Shown here: positions 7,221 to 15,365 of the stretch, piece after piece
Layout: each line of letters begins with the position of its first letter
Numbering within the stretch: the first letter of the stretch is position 1
Assembly (NCBI GenBank): GCA_013336025.1
Contig: JAAXUM010000006.1
Span: forward strand, 1 to 16,624
Direction: 5' to 3'
Origin: Chlorobiaceae bacterium
GTDB lineage: Bacteria > Bacteroidota > Chlorobiia > Chlorobiales > Chlorobiaceae
DNA length: 16,624 bases
The notes under the pieces: generated by a model
Database searches by the model: none
Told to the model about the DNA's origin: nothing
The model's input: the letters and a program-made list of their open reading frames with translations, nothing else
Made by a program: the position numbers and the translations under genes

Positions 7221-8249
7221 TCAATGATGCGCAGCTCCGGGCTCGTGATCACCGTGCTCTTCATGTGCAGAAGCAAGACCGATAAAGAGCGCTGAGAGCA
7301 TCGTGAAAATATAGGCCTGAAGGAACGCTACAAAAATCTCAAGCAGATAGATGAAAATTGAGAATGGCACCGACATAGCAACCGCTACGATGTAGCTGTT
7401 GAGAATAAAGCTGATAAAAATCAGACTGAGAATAACAATGTGGCCGGCGGTCATGTTGGCAAACAGTCGAATGGTAAGGGCAACCGGCTTTGTAAACAGA
7501 CCGATGAACTCAATCGGAATCATGATAATCCAGAGCGCAGGATGAGTGCCTCCCGTCAGATGGGCAAGATAGCCTTTTATTCCATGAGCTTTCAATGCCG
7601 CAACCTGTGTAATGAAAAAGGTAAAGGTGGCAAGCGTGAGCGTGACGTTGATGTTGCCTGTGGCCGTTGCCCCGTAAGGGACAAGCCCGAGGACATTACA
7701 GAGAAGAACAAACATGAACACCGTCAGCAGATATGGCAGATATTTTTCATATCCAGGCCCGATATTGGCTTTTGCCACGTCAAGCCTTATAAATTCAACA
7801 AGCGTCTCCATTGCGTTGACAAATCCTTTCGGCGCTGTCTTCGGAGACATTTTTTTGTACTTGCCGCCGATAATGGTAAACACGATCAGCACAATTGCTG
7901 AAACTACCCACAAGGTGACAACATGCTTTGTTATGGAAATATCAAAACCGCCGATAACAATTTTAGGGAGAACTATTTCGCCAAACGGCTCAAAAGAATA
8001 AACGTTGCTGTCAAGAATATGATGCATGATCACATCGCCGGCCTTCTCTTCGCCGTGAGCAGCCTCTGCCGCGTGAGCTTCGGGAGCCGCCGCAACTTCG
8101 GCATTTCCTGATACCGCTGCAACCGAGTCATGACCCGCACCCGGAGTTTCTGCCGGGGAGGCGAACGCATTGACATTGAGGAGAAAAGGCACAACAAGTG
8201 CTAAAACCTTTAACAATCCCTTGACTTTACTGGTGCGTTCCTGTTTCAT
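7221..8249 (-). CDS. atpB: ATP synthase a subunit with signal-peptide-like N-terminus
   Basis: Stator half-channel subunit of F0. It is 342 residues, longer than the E. coli subunit (about 270). Residues 1-30 resemble a cleavable signal peptide: a basic start, then [13 protein letters not shown], then NAFA before SPA. An Ala/Glu/His-rich segment follows (31-72), then the canonical helices. The essential Arg is Arg261 in [17 protein letters not shown]. Gln311 matches E. coli Gln252. His270 and Glu304 stand where E. coli has Glu219 and His245, a known swapped pair. The C-terminus is His-rich ([14 protein letters not shown]). Its ATG overlaps the upstream stop as ATGA, so translation is probably coupled. 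Confidence 0.96.
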   Translation of the reverse strand: MKQERTSKVKGLLKVLALVVPFLLNVNAFASPAETPGAGHDSVAAVSGNAEVAAAPEAHAAEAAHGEEKAGDVIMHHILDSNVYSFEPFGEIVLPKIVIGGFDISITKHVVTLWVVSAIVLIVFTIIGGKYKKMSPKTAPKGFVNAMETLVEFIRLDVAKANIGPGYEKYLPYLLTVFMFVLLCNVLGLVPYGATATGNINVTLTLATFTFFITQVAALKAHGIKGYLAHLTGGTHPALWIIMIPIEFIGLFTKPVALTIRLFANMTAGHIVILSLIFISFILNSYIVAVAMSVPFSIFIYLLEIFVAFLQAYIFTMLSALFIGLASAHEEHGDHEPGAAHH

Positions 8250-8632
8250 GCAACGTTCTTTTTCTGTTTGTTTTTCTTTTGATAAGCGAGTATTTCAACA
8301 ATCACATAAATACAGTAAAAGGCAAAAAATGAAAGCACAAAATCGTTCAGTACGGCAAGATTCCTTACAATAATCCAGGCTACCAACCCCATAAGCAGCA
8401 AGAGCCGTGCCGCAAGTCCGCCAAAAACAACTTTCGTAAATACCGGGGACTCCTTGTCAAATGCATACTCAAACATCAGATATCCAACGAGGGAATTGGC
8501 GACTATGATAACCCAGGCATAAAAAACCGATTGCAGATCAACAGTGCCTGGAGCCAGTCCATACCATATAACCACCCATAAAATGACGGATAAGATAAAT
8601 AACTTTATAAGAAAATCAAATACTGGTTTCAT
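8246..8632 (-). CDS. Four-helix membrane protein of the atp cluster (AtpI-like position)
   Basis: A 128-residue integral membrane protein with four predicted helices (about 7-25, 37-54, 67-88, 95-115) and a Lys-rich tail. I do not recognise a firm family motif. Its position between the atpZ-like gene and atpB is that of AtpI-type assembly proteins, which help build the c ring or supply Mg2+, so an accessory role is inferred from context alone. The stop overlaps the atpB start by four bases. No Shine-Dalgarno is visible before ATG 8632, which itself overlaps the stop of a 31-codon ORF by ATGA. Confidence 0.8.
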   Translation of the reverse strand: MKPVFDFLIKLFILSVILWVVIWYGLAPGTVDLQSVFYAWVIIVANSLVGYLMFEYAFDKESPVFTKVVFGGLAARLLLLMGLVAWIIVRNLAVLNDFVLSFFAFYCIYVIVEILAYQKKNKQKKNVA

Positions 8633-8724
8633 AAGATAAGGTGACTTAACATTCTTGATTGACAGGAAAACCGCTTGCTCACGGGCACGCCGGCCCAGGG
8701 GTGATGATCAGAATCCCCGGGCAT
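8629..8724 (-). CDS. Possible 31-residue coupling ORF in the atp cluster
   Basis: ATG at 8724 is preceded by AAAGGT (8734-8739) at a 9-base spacing. The frame runs 31 codons and stops with TGA overlapping the next gene's ATG as ATGA. The downstream gene lacks its own ribosome site, so this ORF could deliver ribosomes to it. The peptide (begins MPGDSDHHPW) matches nothing I know. A GC-rich hairpin (8693-8696/8698-8701 with 8715-8718/8719-8722, one bulged A) covers its start. It could also be chance. Confidence 0.3.
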   Translation of the reverse strand: MPGDSDHHPWAGVPVSKRFSCQSRMLSHLIL

Positions 8725-8761
8725 CGCTCGAATACCTTTCTTGTGGCGATTCAGGGCACCC

Positions 8762-9013
8762 TTATGAGCCTTTTTTTCTATCTGCATTGCGGACAACTTT
8801 CATGAGCACAAGGACCATACCGCCCATACCGACTACAACGCCTGCAAGCAGAAAAAGCGGCGATGTGCCGAGTTTTCCATCTGCCCAGTAGCCAAGCAGG
8901 ACAAAAAAAGCAAAGCTGACGGCAATCTGAAGACCAAGACCAATATAATCGGAAAGTGCCCTTACGGAACGCCCGAACTGATCTGAATATTTTTCCTTAT
9001 CTGGCTGGGTCAT
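8762..9013 (-). CDS. atpZ: AtpZ/AtpI-family ATP synthase accessory protein
   Basis: An 83-residue protein with two transmembrane helices (about 26-45 and 52-72) matching the AtpZ/ATPase_gene1 family: LGLQIAVSFAFFVLLGYWAD, the central GTSPLF turn, and a glycine-rich second helix GVVVGMGGMVLVL. The family usually opens F0F1 operons and is linked to c-ring assembly or Mg2+/Ca2+ handling with AtpI. It is the first visible gene of the cluster. GGAG (GGAGAAG) lies upstream of ATG 9013. The downstream gap of 129 bases holds a possible short ORF. Divergent pgeF lies on the other side. Confidence 0.85.
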   Translation of the reverse strand: MTQPDKEKYSDQFGRSVRALSDYIGLGLQIAVSFAFFVLLGYWADGKLGTSPLFLLAGVVVGMGGMVLVLMKVVRNADRKKGS

Positions 9014-9221
9014 GGTTTTTCTTCTCCGTGCTCACCGTTTTTTCATCGTGAATCGTTCCGCATGCTTATCCGGCAACGTATATTCAGAAAAAAAGAGACA
9101 ATTTACATGCTTTTTAATATTAAAGCGAGCAAAAGGTACTTTTCTCCCTTCCGCCCGGAGGTGCACAGACGTTCTGTTCTGCTCACACTCTCGGGTAAAG
9201 TTATCACGTTTAACAGCTATT

Positions 9222-9992
9222 ATGCAAAAAAAGCCAGGCAATCGACCGGAATATCTTGTTCCTGCCCTGTTTTCCGGTTTCAGTAATCTTGTTGCTGTTC
9301 AATCGCTCCGCACAGGAGGAACAAGCCTTCCGCCATACGACTCGCTGAATTTCGGCGCTGCTACAGGTGACAATCCTGCATTGATAAACAACAATATTGC
9401 GCTCCTTTGCGAGGCTCTTGCCATCGAGCCCCGACAGCTTGCCTGGTCTGATCAGGTTCACGGTACATCAATTCTGGAGGTATCGGCACCCGGCGCTTAT
9501 CATGGTTATGATGCTCTGATCACCCGGGTGACGAACATTTACCTCTCTGTCTTTACAGCCGACTGCTACCCTGTCCTTATTTTCGATCCGGTTCAACTTG
9601 CGGTCGGATCCGTGCATGCGGGATGGAAAGGAACTTCCGGAGAGATTGTCATGAAAACCGTTGCGCTCATGCAGCGAAGGTTCAATACCTTGCCGGCACA
9701 TTGCCTGGCCTATATCGGCACAGGAATTTCACAACGGGCTTATGAGGTAAGTCGTGACACCTCGCAACAGTTCCCCGAGAGTTGCAGTATTGCTTCGCCA
9801 AAAGGAGACAACACCTTTCTGCTCGACCTTGCGCAGGCCAATCATGACCAGCTCCTTGCCTCCGGAATTTCAGCAATGAACATCGAGCGATCGCCGTTCT
9901 GCACCTTTGACAATGCAGACCTCTTTTTTTCTTATCGTCGCGATGCCGGAAAAACCGGACGCATGATAAGCCTGACAGGCATCAGGGGCTGA
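9222..9992 (+). CDS. pgeF: Peptidoglycan editing factor / multicopper-like oxidase PgeF (YfiH, DUF152)
   Basis: Cytoplasmic YfiH-family protein, 256 residues. Family members were called polyphenol oxidases (laccase domain); E. coli YfiH was later linked to keeping wrong amino acids out of peptidoglycan precursors. The metal-site motifs are intact: His80 in SDQVHGT, Cys115 in FTADCYPVLIFD, His132 in GSVHAGWKG. The C-terminal CTFDNADLFFSYRRD is also characteristic. I chose ATG 9222 because homology-like sequence starts there (YLVPALFSGFSN). The frame is open back to 9012, but the extra 70 residues look non-coding, overlap the atpZ promoter area and show no family features. No clear Shine-Dalgarno is seen. 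Confidence 0.92.
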   Translation: MQKKPGNRPEYLVPALFSGFSNLVAVQSLRTGGTSLPPYDSLNFGAATGDNPALINNNIALLCEALAIEPRQLAWSDQVHGTSILEVSAPGAYHGYDALITRVTNIYLSVFTADCYPVLIFDPVQLAVGSVHAGWKGTSGEIVMKTVALMQRRFNTLPAHCLAYIGTGISQRAYEVSRDTSQQFPESCSIASPKGDNTFLLDLAQANHDQLLASGISAMNIERSPFCTFDNADLFFSYRRDAGKTGRMISLTGIRG

Positions 9993-10083
9993 GCGCAGGC
10001 GTTCCTCCCCGGGAAAAACAGTTCGGAATCCCTTCGGAGAGATCTGCATGCGAAGTATAACACATCCGGCTGACACCTCACAG

Positions 10084-10112
10084 TTGTTTCATAATCCTAA
10101 TTGGGCTAAATT
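10084..10112 (+). promoter_or_regulatory. bchU: Candidate sigma-70-type promoter upstream of bchU
   Basis: TTGTTT (10084-10089) and TAAATT (10107-10112) stand 17 bases apart, matching 3/6 and 4/6 of the sigma-70 consensus, about 77 bases before the bchU ATG. The 196-base pgeF-bchU gap has no terminator-like structure that I can see, so read-through from pgeF is also possible. This is a weak match. Confidence 0.25.
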
Positions 10113-10188
10113 ACGAAGCGCTAAGACATTGAGTATTTAACTTTGCCCTGCATCTTCATTTCTTAAACTATCAAGCCGCTTCTGTACC

Positions 10189-11208
10189 ATGAACGACATT
10201 GAGTTACTGCAACAAAATCACAGAGCCAACGAACTTTGTTTTAAAGGGCTGGTGGAATTCGGCTGTTTCAAGGCTGCCATTGAACTTGATCTTTTCACTC
10301 AGCTTGCTCTTGAGGCAAAAGATACAGCAGCACTCGCATCATCTGTAGGAGCTGTTCCCATGCGCCTCGGCATGCTGCTTGAGGCTCTCCGCCAGATCGG
10401 CATTACTGAGGAACAGGATGGAAAATGGGCTCTGACCTCGTTTTCGAAAGCAATGTTCGTTCCCGATAGCGAACATCCGAACATGTACATGACTCCTGTT
10501 GCAAAGGCAATGGTTCATCTCTCTGATAATTTTTACATGGATCTTGCCAGCGCAGTGAAAGGCACCATGAATTTCAAGGGTGAAGTGCCTTATCCACCGG
10601 TTACACGTGAAGACAACTGGTACTTTGAAGAGATCCACCGCAGCAATGCCCACTTTGCCATCAAGCTCCTTCTGGAAGAGGCCGACCTTTCCGCGGCTAA
10701 AACCCTGGTTGATGTAGGCGGCGGCATTGGGGATATTTCAGCCGCCCTGTTGAAAAAATATACCGGGCTTCAATCGACTATTCTTAATCTTCCTGGCGCC
10801 GTTCCTCTGGTCAATGAAAATGCTGAGGAAAAAGGTCTCGGCGACCGTCTCAGAGGTTCTGTCGTTGATATTTACAAAGAGGCTTATCCTCAGGCCGATG
10901 CGGTGATGTTCTGTCGCATTCTTTACTCTGCCAATGAACAGTTAACCGACATGATGTGCAGAAAAGCGTTCGACGCTCTTCAGGCTGGCGGGAAACTGAT
11001 TATTCTTGATATGATTATCGATGATCCTGAAACACCAAATTTCGACTACCTGAGCCACTATATTCTTGGCGCAGGAATGCCATTCTCGGTGCTTGGATTC
11101 AAGCCGCAATCGGCATATAAGGAGATTCTCGAAGCAATCGGATTCACCGATGTTCGAATGGTGAGAAAATATGACCAGCTTCTCTGCGAGGCAGTAAAAC
11201 CCGCCTGA
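10189..11208 (+). CDS. bchU: Bacteriochlorophyllide C-20 methyltransferase BchU
   Basis: SAM-dependent enzyme that methylates C-20 of the chlorin ring in the pathway to chlorosome bacteriochlorophylls c and e; strains lacking it make BChl d. The 339-residue protein follows the O-methyltransferase-like fold: an N-terminal dimerisation domain (HRANELCFKGLVEF, with an early Arg12), then a Rossmann domain with SAM motif LVDVGGGIGDIS (173-184). ILYSANEQ and NFDYLSHYILGAGMPFSVLG complete the substrate site. Tyr246 and His290 match the active-site residues described for Chlorobaculum tepidum BchU, as I recall them. The gene ends at a perfect hairpin terminator. It sits apart from other pigment genes. 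No Shine-Dalgarno is visible before the ATG. Confidence 0.96.
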   Translation: MNDIELLQQNHRANELCFKGLVEFGCFKAAIELDLFTQLALEAKDTAALASSVGAVPMRLGMLLEALRQIGITEEQDGKWALTSFSKAMFVPDSEHPNMYMTPVAKAMVHLSDNFYMDLASAVKGTMNFKGEVPYPPVTREDNWYFEEIHRSNAHFAIKLLLEEADLSAAKTLVDVGGGIGDISAALLKKYTGLQSTILNLPGAVPLVNENAEEKGLGDRLRGSVVDIYKEAYPQADAVMFCRILYSANEQLTDMMCRKAFDALQAGGKLIILDMIIDDPETPNFDYLSHYILGAGMPFSVLGFKPQSAYKEILEAIGFTDVRMVRKYDQLLCEAVKPA

Positions 11209-11217
11209 TTATAAATA

Positions 11218-11250
11218 ATGAAAAAGGCAGCCGCTGGCTGCCTTTTTCAT
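11218..11250. terminator. Bidirectional rho-independent terminator between bchU and the facing operon
   Basis: A perfect 15-bp stem (11218-11232 with 11236-11250) around a 3-base loop. Each arm has AAAAAGGCAGCC or its complement, so a run of five T follows the GC-rich part on both strands. It lies 9 bases after the bchU stop and 122 bases beyond the stop of the minus-strand gene at 11372, so it can stop transcription from both sides. Confidence 0.93.
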
Positions 11251-11288
11251 ATTGATGCCGAATTTCAGGATTCAAGTCTTTCGCGGAA

Positions 11289-11316
11289 CTGCAATGCGAT
11301 GAAAAACGCATTGCAG
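11289..11316 (-). repeat. Second hairpin beyond the end of the division cluster
   Basis: CTGCAATGCG (11289-11298) and CGCATTGCAG (11307-11316) pair perfectly over 10 bp with an 8-base A-rich loop (T-rich on the minus strand). It begins 56 bases after the minus-strand CoA-transferase stop. Without a U tract it is not a classic terminator; it may protect the 3' end of the transcript. Confidence 0.5.
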
Positions 11317-11371
11317 ACCCGCCTGATCCTGTCGTTATGCCGACCGTTCACCCTCTTCCTGCCTGCTGCCC

Positions 11372-12661
11372 TCAGCAGCAAACACTTTTTGGCCCATACA
11401 TGTTGTACGCATGACGGCAGATCTCTTCACGAAAATCCGGATGAGCAATTCCTGCAAGACTCAATGCTCTCTGGCGGAGGTTTTTTCCGTGGAGATTCAC
11501 TATCCCGTACTCGGTCACAACGTACTGAACATGCGCTCTGGTGGTAACCACACCTGCGCCGGGTTTGAGCTGGGGAACAATTCTTGATTCACCTTTTCTT
11601 GTGGTCGAAGGCAGGGCTATGATAGGCTTGCCTCCTTCAGAAAGTGCTGCACCGCGAATAAAATCCATCTGACCGCCAACACCGGAAAAGTATTTCTGCC
11701 CGATTGAGTCGGCACAGACCTGCCCGCTCATGTCGATTTCAAGCGCACTGTTGATCGCCGTAACCTTGGGGTTTTTTCTGATCTCGCTGGTATCGTTGAC
11801 AACATTGGAGCCAAGCATTTCAACGAGCGGGTTGTCGTTGACAAAATCATACAGGCGTCGTGTCCCGACAATAAAGCTTGCAACAATGATCTGGTTGTAG
11901 ATTTTCTTGTGCCTGCCGGTAATGACCCCTTTTTCAACAAGGTCCACCACTCCATCCGAAAACATTTCAGAGTGGATGCCAAGGTCCTTATGTCCGCCAA
12001 GAGCAGCAAGCGTTGCATCGGGAATAGCCCCGATACCCATCTGCAGTGTCGCTCCATCCTCAACAATGGATGCGATATATCTTCCTATCTGCAGCTCAAC
12101 GTCGCTGAGCTGGTGCCTTGGGGTTTCGGGAAGAGAATCGTCAACATCAACAAGCGCATGAATCTTGCTGACATGCAGCATTCCCTCTCCATGCGTTCGC
12201 GGCATGTTGGGGTTTACCTGCGCAATCACGTAACGTGCCGTCTGCACTGCGGCAAGCGTTGCGTCTACTGATACGCCAAGTGAACAGTACCCGTGGCGAT
12301 CCGGAGGTGAAACATGAACAAGGGCGACATCAAGGGGGAGAATCCCGTTGTAGAACATCGAGGGGACATCACTGAGAAAAATCGGAATAGCGTCAGACAA
12401 ACCTTCCTGTACTGATTTGCGAACATTTTTTCCGACAAAAAAAGCGTTCAGCCGAAAACTGTTCTGGTATTCGGGCAGAACATAGTCGGCGCCTCCCTCT
12501 GTATGAAGACTGACAATCTCAACGTTTCGCAATTCATCAGCCCGCCTCACCATCGCATCAATCAGGCGATGAGGGGTTGCTGCCGCAGTATGAAGAAAAA
12601 CCCTGTTGCCTGACATAATGACAGAAACAGCTTCATCTGCAGAAATCGACCGGTAATACAT
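11372..12661 (-). CDS. Acetyl-CoA hydrolase / CoA-transferase family protein
   Basis: A 429-residue enzyme of the acetyl-CoA hydrolase/4-hydroxybutyrate CoA-transferase family, moving CoA between short-chain acids. Visible motifs: VSPPDRHGYCSLGVSVD in the N-terminal domain, MGIGAIPDATLAAL (208-221), and LGIHSEMFSDG with Glu232 as the likely CoA-thioester nucleophile. The C-terminal domain has ADSIGQKYFSGVGGQMDFIRGA and a VTEYGIVNLHGK segment. Substrate cannot be decided; acetate or propionate activation would suit a photomixotroph. An AGG lies 7 bases before ATG 12661. It follows ftsZ by 30 bases and is the last gene of the minus-strand transcript, unrelated in function to division. The end is followed by hairpins at 11289 and 11218. 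Confidence 0.9.
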   Translation of the reverse strand: MYYRSISADEAVSVIMSGNRVFLHTAAATPHRLIDAMVRRADELRNVEIVSLHTEGGADYVLPEYQNSFRLNAFFVGKNVRKSVQEGLSDAIPIFLSDVPSMFYNGILPLDVALVHVSPPDRHGYCSLGVSVDATLAAVQTARYVIAQVNPNMPRTHGEGMLHVSKIHALVDVDDSLPETPRHQLSDVELQIGRYIASIVEDGATLQMGIGAIPDATLAALGGHKDLGIHSEMFSDGVVDLVEKGVITGRHKKIYNQIIVASFIVGTRRLYDFVNDNPLVEMLGSNVVNDTSEIRKNPKVTAINSALEIDMSGQVCADSIGQKYFSGVGGQMDFIRGAALSEGGKPIIALPSTTRKGESRIVPQLKPGAGVVTTRAHVQYVVTEYGIVNLHGKNLRQRALSLAGIAHPDFREEICRHAYNMYGPKSVCC

Positions 12662-12691
12662 AAAATAACCTGTAGGATTAAACGGAATATT

Positions 12692-13987
12692 TCAGGTTCC
12701 GTTATTTTTTCTTCTAAGATAGGCAGGAAGTTCGGACTGACCTTTGTGAATCTGATCTTCCTCTGCGGATTTTCCGCCGGCATGATCAGCGGGGCCTGAA
12801 AATGCCTCGTTCCTGCTTTTTTTTCTCAGAGCGTCTTCAGTCGGGTCGTGAATTGCTATCTGACGTCTGATATAGGTGGGAATGCGCAAATCTTCCTGCT
12901 CCGGATCCGGATATCCTGCGCCCATCACCCGACCTGGAACCGGGAGTTTGGGTAACGGTTTACCTGGACGGAATGCTGCGGATGTCTTGACGCTCAAGGG
13001 GTCTCTTTCTTCGGGTTCTTTTCTTTTAAACCCGGTAACGATAACGGTCACCCTGATTTCTCCCGACACCTGGGGTTCGTCAACGTAGCCGTTTATTATT
13101 TTAGCATCGTTGCCGACCTGCTCTTCAATGTAGTTCATGGCGTCAGACATATCCCGCATGGTAACGTCACCCGTAATGTTGACAAGCACTCCTTTTGCGC
13201 CTCTGACAGAAAACCCTTCGAGTAAAGGACTGTTAATGGCATCGGAAGAGGCTTTGAGCGCCCGACGTTCTCCGGCAGCCGCCGCAGAACCCATAACGGC
13301 ATCGCCGGCACCCGACATGATACTTTTAACGTCTGCAAAATCAACATTGATATGTCCGTGGCGGGTAATGATATCGGCTATCCCTTTTGCTGCGCGGAAA
13401 AGAACATCGTTTGCCATGTTCAGCGCTTCAGTGGCACCAACCCCTTCTTCGGCAAGACTGAGTATTTTCTCGTTCTCGACAAGAATAAGGGTGTCAATAT
13501 ATTTCCGAAGCTCTGCAATGCCGCCGTCAGCAATACGCGCTTTGACCTGGCCTTCAAAATTGAATGGTCGGGTCACTACTCCGATGGTCAGAATTCCCAT
13601 ATTTCTTGCGATCGAAGCGATAACGGGAGCAGCTCCTGTTCCTGTTCCCTTTCCCATTCCCGCAGCAATAAACACAAGATCAGCACCCTTGAGCTGCGCC
13701 ATGATCAATTCACGGTCATCCTCTGCGGCCTGCTTGCCTTTGGCTGGATCCGTACCGGCTCCAAGTCCGTTGGTTGCTTTTTTTCCGATCTGCACCCGAA
13801 TGGGCGCTCTTGAATTAAGCAGTGCCTGACGGTCTGTATTGAATACGATATATTCAACGCCGCTTATTTTACGATCGATCATATTGTTCACGGCATTGCC
13901 GCCGCAACCGCCAACACCGACAATCCTTATGGTAACCCCTTTTCCCTGCTCACTGTCAAAAAGCCCCGGATCCAGTTCAAATGCCAT
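12692..13987 (-). CDS. ftsZ: Cell division GTPase FtsZ with two C-terminal peptide motifs
   Basis: Tubulin-like GTPase that polymerises into the Z ring. Residues 18-32 carry [15 protein letters not shown] (T1 loop). The signature loop reads [12 protein letters not shown] (110-121), with Lys113 where most FtsZ have Gly. The T7 loop NVDFADV is intact, so polymer-dependent GTP hydrolysis should be preserved. The globular part ends near [12 protein letters not shown] variable linker then carries IPTYIRRQ (369-376) and, at the very end, LPAYLRRK (420-427). Both resemble the FtsZ C-terminal peptide that binds FtsA. At 431 residues it is somewhat long. A purine-rich GAGGGGGA lies upstream of ATG 13987. 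It follows ftsA by 42 bases. Confidence 0.98.
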   Translation of the reverse strand: MAFELDPGLFDSEQGKGVTIRIVGVGGCGGNAVNNMIDRKISGVEYIVFNTDRQALLNSRAPIRVQIGKKATNGLGAGTDPAKGKQAAEDDRELIMAQLKGADLVFIAAGMGKGTGTGAAPVIASIARNMGILTIGVVTRPFNFEGQVKARIADGGIAELRKYIDTLILVENEKILSLAEEGVGATEALNMANDVLFRAAKGIADIITRHGHINVDFADVKSIMSGAGDAVMGSAAAAGERRALKASSDAINSPLLEGFSVRGAKGVLVNITGDVTMRDMSDAMNYIEEQVGNDAKIINGYVDEPQVSGEIRVTVIVTGFKRKEPEERDPLSVKTSAAFRPGKPLPKLPVPGRVMGAGYPDPEQEDLRIPTYIRRQIAIHDPTEDALRKKSRNEAFSGPADHAGGKSAEEDQIHKGQSELPAYLRRKNNGT

Positions 13988-14029
13988 CGCTTGTTCCCCC
14001 TCTCGTTTCTCTTCTGTCTCTGTTCATCT

Positions 14030-15349
14030 TCATAGCTGCTCCCAGAATTTCTTGACCCGATCGAGCAGCTTTTTGCCGTCCGGATTGGTCTTTTCCTGCT
14101 GGGGCTCTTCTCCGGCAGCAGCAGCGTCTTCGCCGATCAGACTCTCTTTTGACTCTTCCAATCCCTGACTTTCAAAAATATGGTGCTGAAAAGCATGGGC
14201 GACAAGCCCCATGACCGTAGCGTACATGGGGTTGTTAACAGAGTCTTTTATGCCTCCGGAAACCCTTTCAGGATAACCGATCCGCACATCAAGCCCGAGA
14301 ACATCACCAACGAGCGCTTCTGTTCCGGGAAGCAGTGCGCCTCCTCCGGTAATAATCGCTCCGGCGTTCAGATACTCATAATACCCTGATCTTTTAATCG
14401 AATCCCGTACAAGTTCGAATATGTCGATCATGCGAGCCTCTATAATCAAGGACAGTGAGCTTTTGGGGAAGGATTTCTGATGGCGGCCTACAATGCCTTC
14501 GATCAGAATTGTTTCGTCGTCCTTGAGGATTTTACAGTACGCGCAGCCATGCTGGATTTTAAGCGCTTCGGCTACTTCATAAAGCGCTTTAACTCCGTGG
14601 GCAACATCGTGGGTAACATCGTTCCCTGCGATTCTGATCACTTCCGAATATCGTATCGCGCCATCAAAATATATAGCGACCTCCGTTGTACCTCCCCCGA
14701 CATCAATAACAACCACTCCGCTTTTTTTCTCGCTCTCTTTCATAACCGCAAGACCTGATGCAACAGGCTCGAAGGTCAGCTCGCTGACGACAAGACCCGC
14801 TTTTTCGATGCACTGCTTGATATTGCGGATTTTAGTCCTCAAACCGACGACAATATAGGCACTGCCTCTCATGGTTGTGCCGGCCATGCCTATCGGGTCG
14901 AGCACTCCCTCCTGGTCATCAACAATAAATTCCTGGGGAATGACATGAATGATCTCGTGGTCAATGTCGAGGAGATATCTGATGTTCGTTTTGGCCTTTT
15001 CAAGAAAACGCTTTACATCAGAATCGTTGACAATGCCGGTCTGATTGACGCTGATTTCGGATTTGCTGTGAATGCAATTGACATGTGCGCCGGAAATACC
15101 AACGTTCACCCCGAGAATTCTGATGGATGACTCCCTTTCGGCATCCGCAACCGCGGCTCTTATGGCATCAACCGTTTTGTTGATGTTGACAACTGTTGCC
15201 CGCTGAAGCCCGTCTGAATTTGCCCGGCCTTTACCGAGAACATTGATTTTTCCCATTTCGTCTTTTTCGGCAACAACCACACAGACCTTGGTTGTCCCGA
15301 TATCAAGCCCTACCGCTATATTGCTTTTCAGCATTTTTCCATATTCCAT
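14030..15349 (-). CDS. ftsA: Cell division protein FtsA
   Basis: Actin-like ATPase that tethers FtsZ to the membrane and recruits later divisome proteins. It is 439 residues. The phosphate-1 motif is VGLDIGTTKVCVVV near residue 13, phosphate-2 is VIDVGGGTTEVAIY, and the adenosine motif is AIITGGGALLPG. The FtsA-specific 1C domain lies between. After a Glu/Ala-rich linker the protein ends in an amphipathic helix, KKLLDRVKKFWEQL, the membrane-targeting element. ATG 15349 is used; ATG 15334 (MLKSNIAVG) is an equally reasonable start with GGAAA upstream. It lies 16 bases after the ftsQ stop and 42 bases before ftsZ, so one transcript is likely. Confidence 0.97.
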   Translation of the reverse strand: MEYGKMLKSNIAVGLDIGTTKVCVVVAEKDEMGKINVLGKGRANSDGLQRATVVNINKTVDAIRAAVADAERESSIRILGVNVGISGAHVNCIHSKSEISVNQTGIVNDSDVKRFLEKAKTNIRYLLDIDHEIIHVIPQEFIVDDQEGVLDPIGMAGTTMRGSAYIVVGLRTKIRNIKQCIEKAGLVVSELTFEPVASGLAVMKESEKKSGVVVIDVGGGTTEVAIYFDGAIRYSEVIRIAGNDVTHDVAHGVKALYEVAEALKIQHGCAYCKILKDDETILIEGIVGRHQKSFPKSSLSLIIEARMIDIFELVRDSIKRSGYYEYLNAGAIITGGGALLPGTEALVGDVLGLDVRIGYPERVSGGIKDSVNNPMYATVMGLVAHAFQHHIFESQGLEESKESLIGEDAAAAGEEPQQEKTNPDGKKLLDRVKKFWEQL

Positions 15350-15365
15350 GATTTATCACAACTTA

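Noticed and set aside
8655..8891. 78-codon plus-strand frame opposite atpZ
   Set aside because: Low-complexity Pro/Ser/Arg-rich product antisense to atpZ and the gap beside it.
9012..9221. 70-residue N-terminal extension of pgeF
   Set aside because: Open by chance: composition is unlike a protein, family similarity starts at ATG 9222, and the stretch covers the divergent promoter area of atpZ.
11218..11547. 109-codon plus-strand frame after bchU
   Set aside because: Its ATG is the first base triplet of the bidirectional terminator, and it runs into the antisense of the CoA-transferase gene.
13137..13829. Long plus-strand frame (230 codons) opposite ftsZ
   Set aside because: Antisense shadow of ftsZ: rich in Ser/Ala/Pro, no family features, while ftsZ on the other strand is unmistakable.
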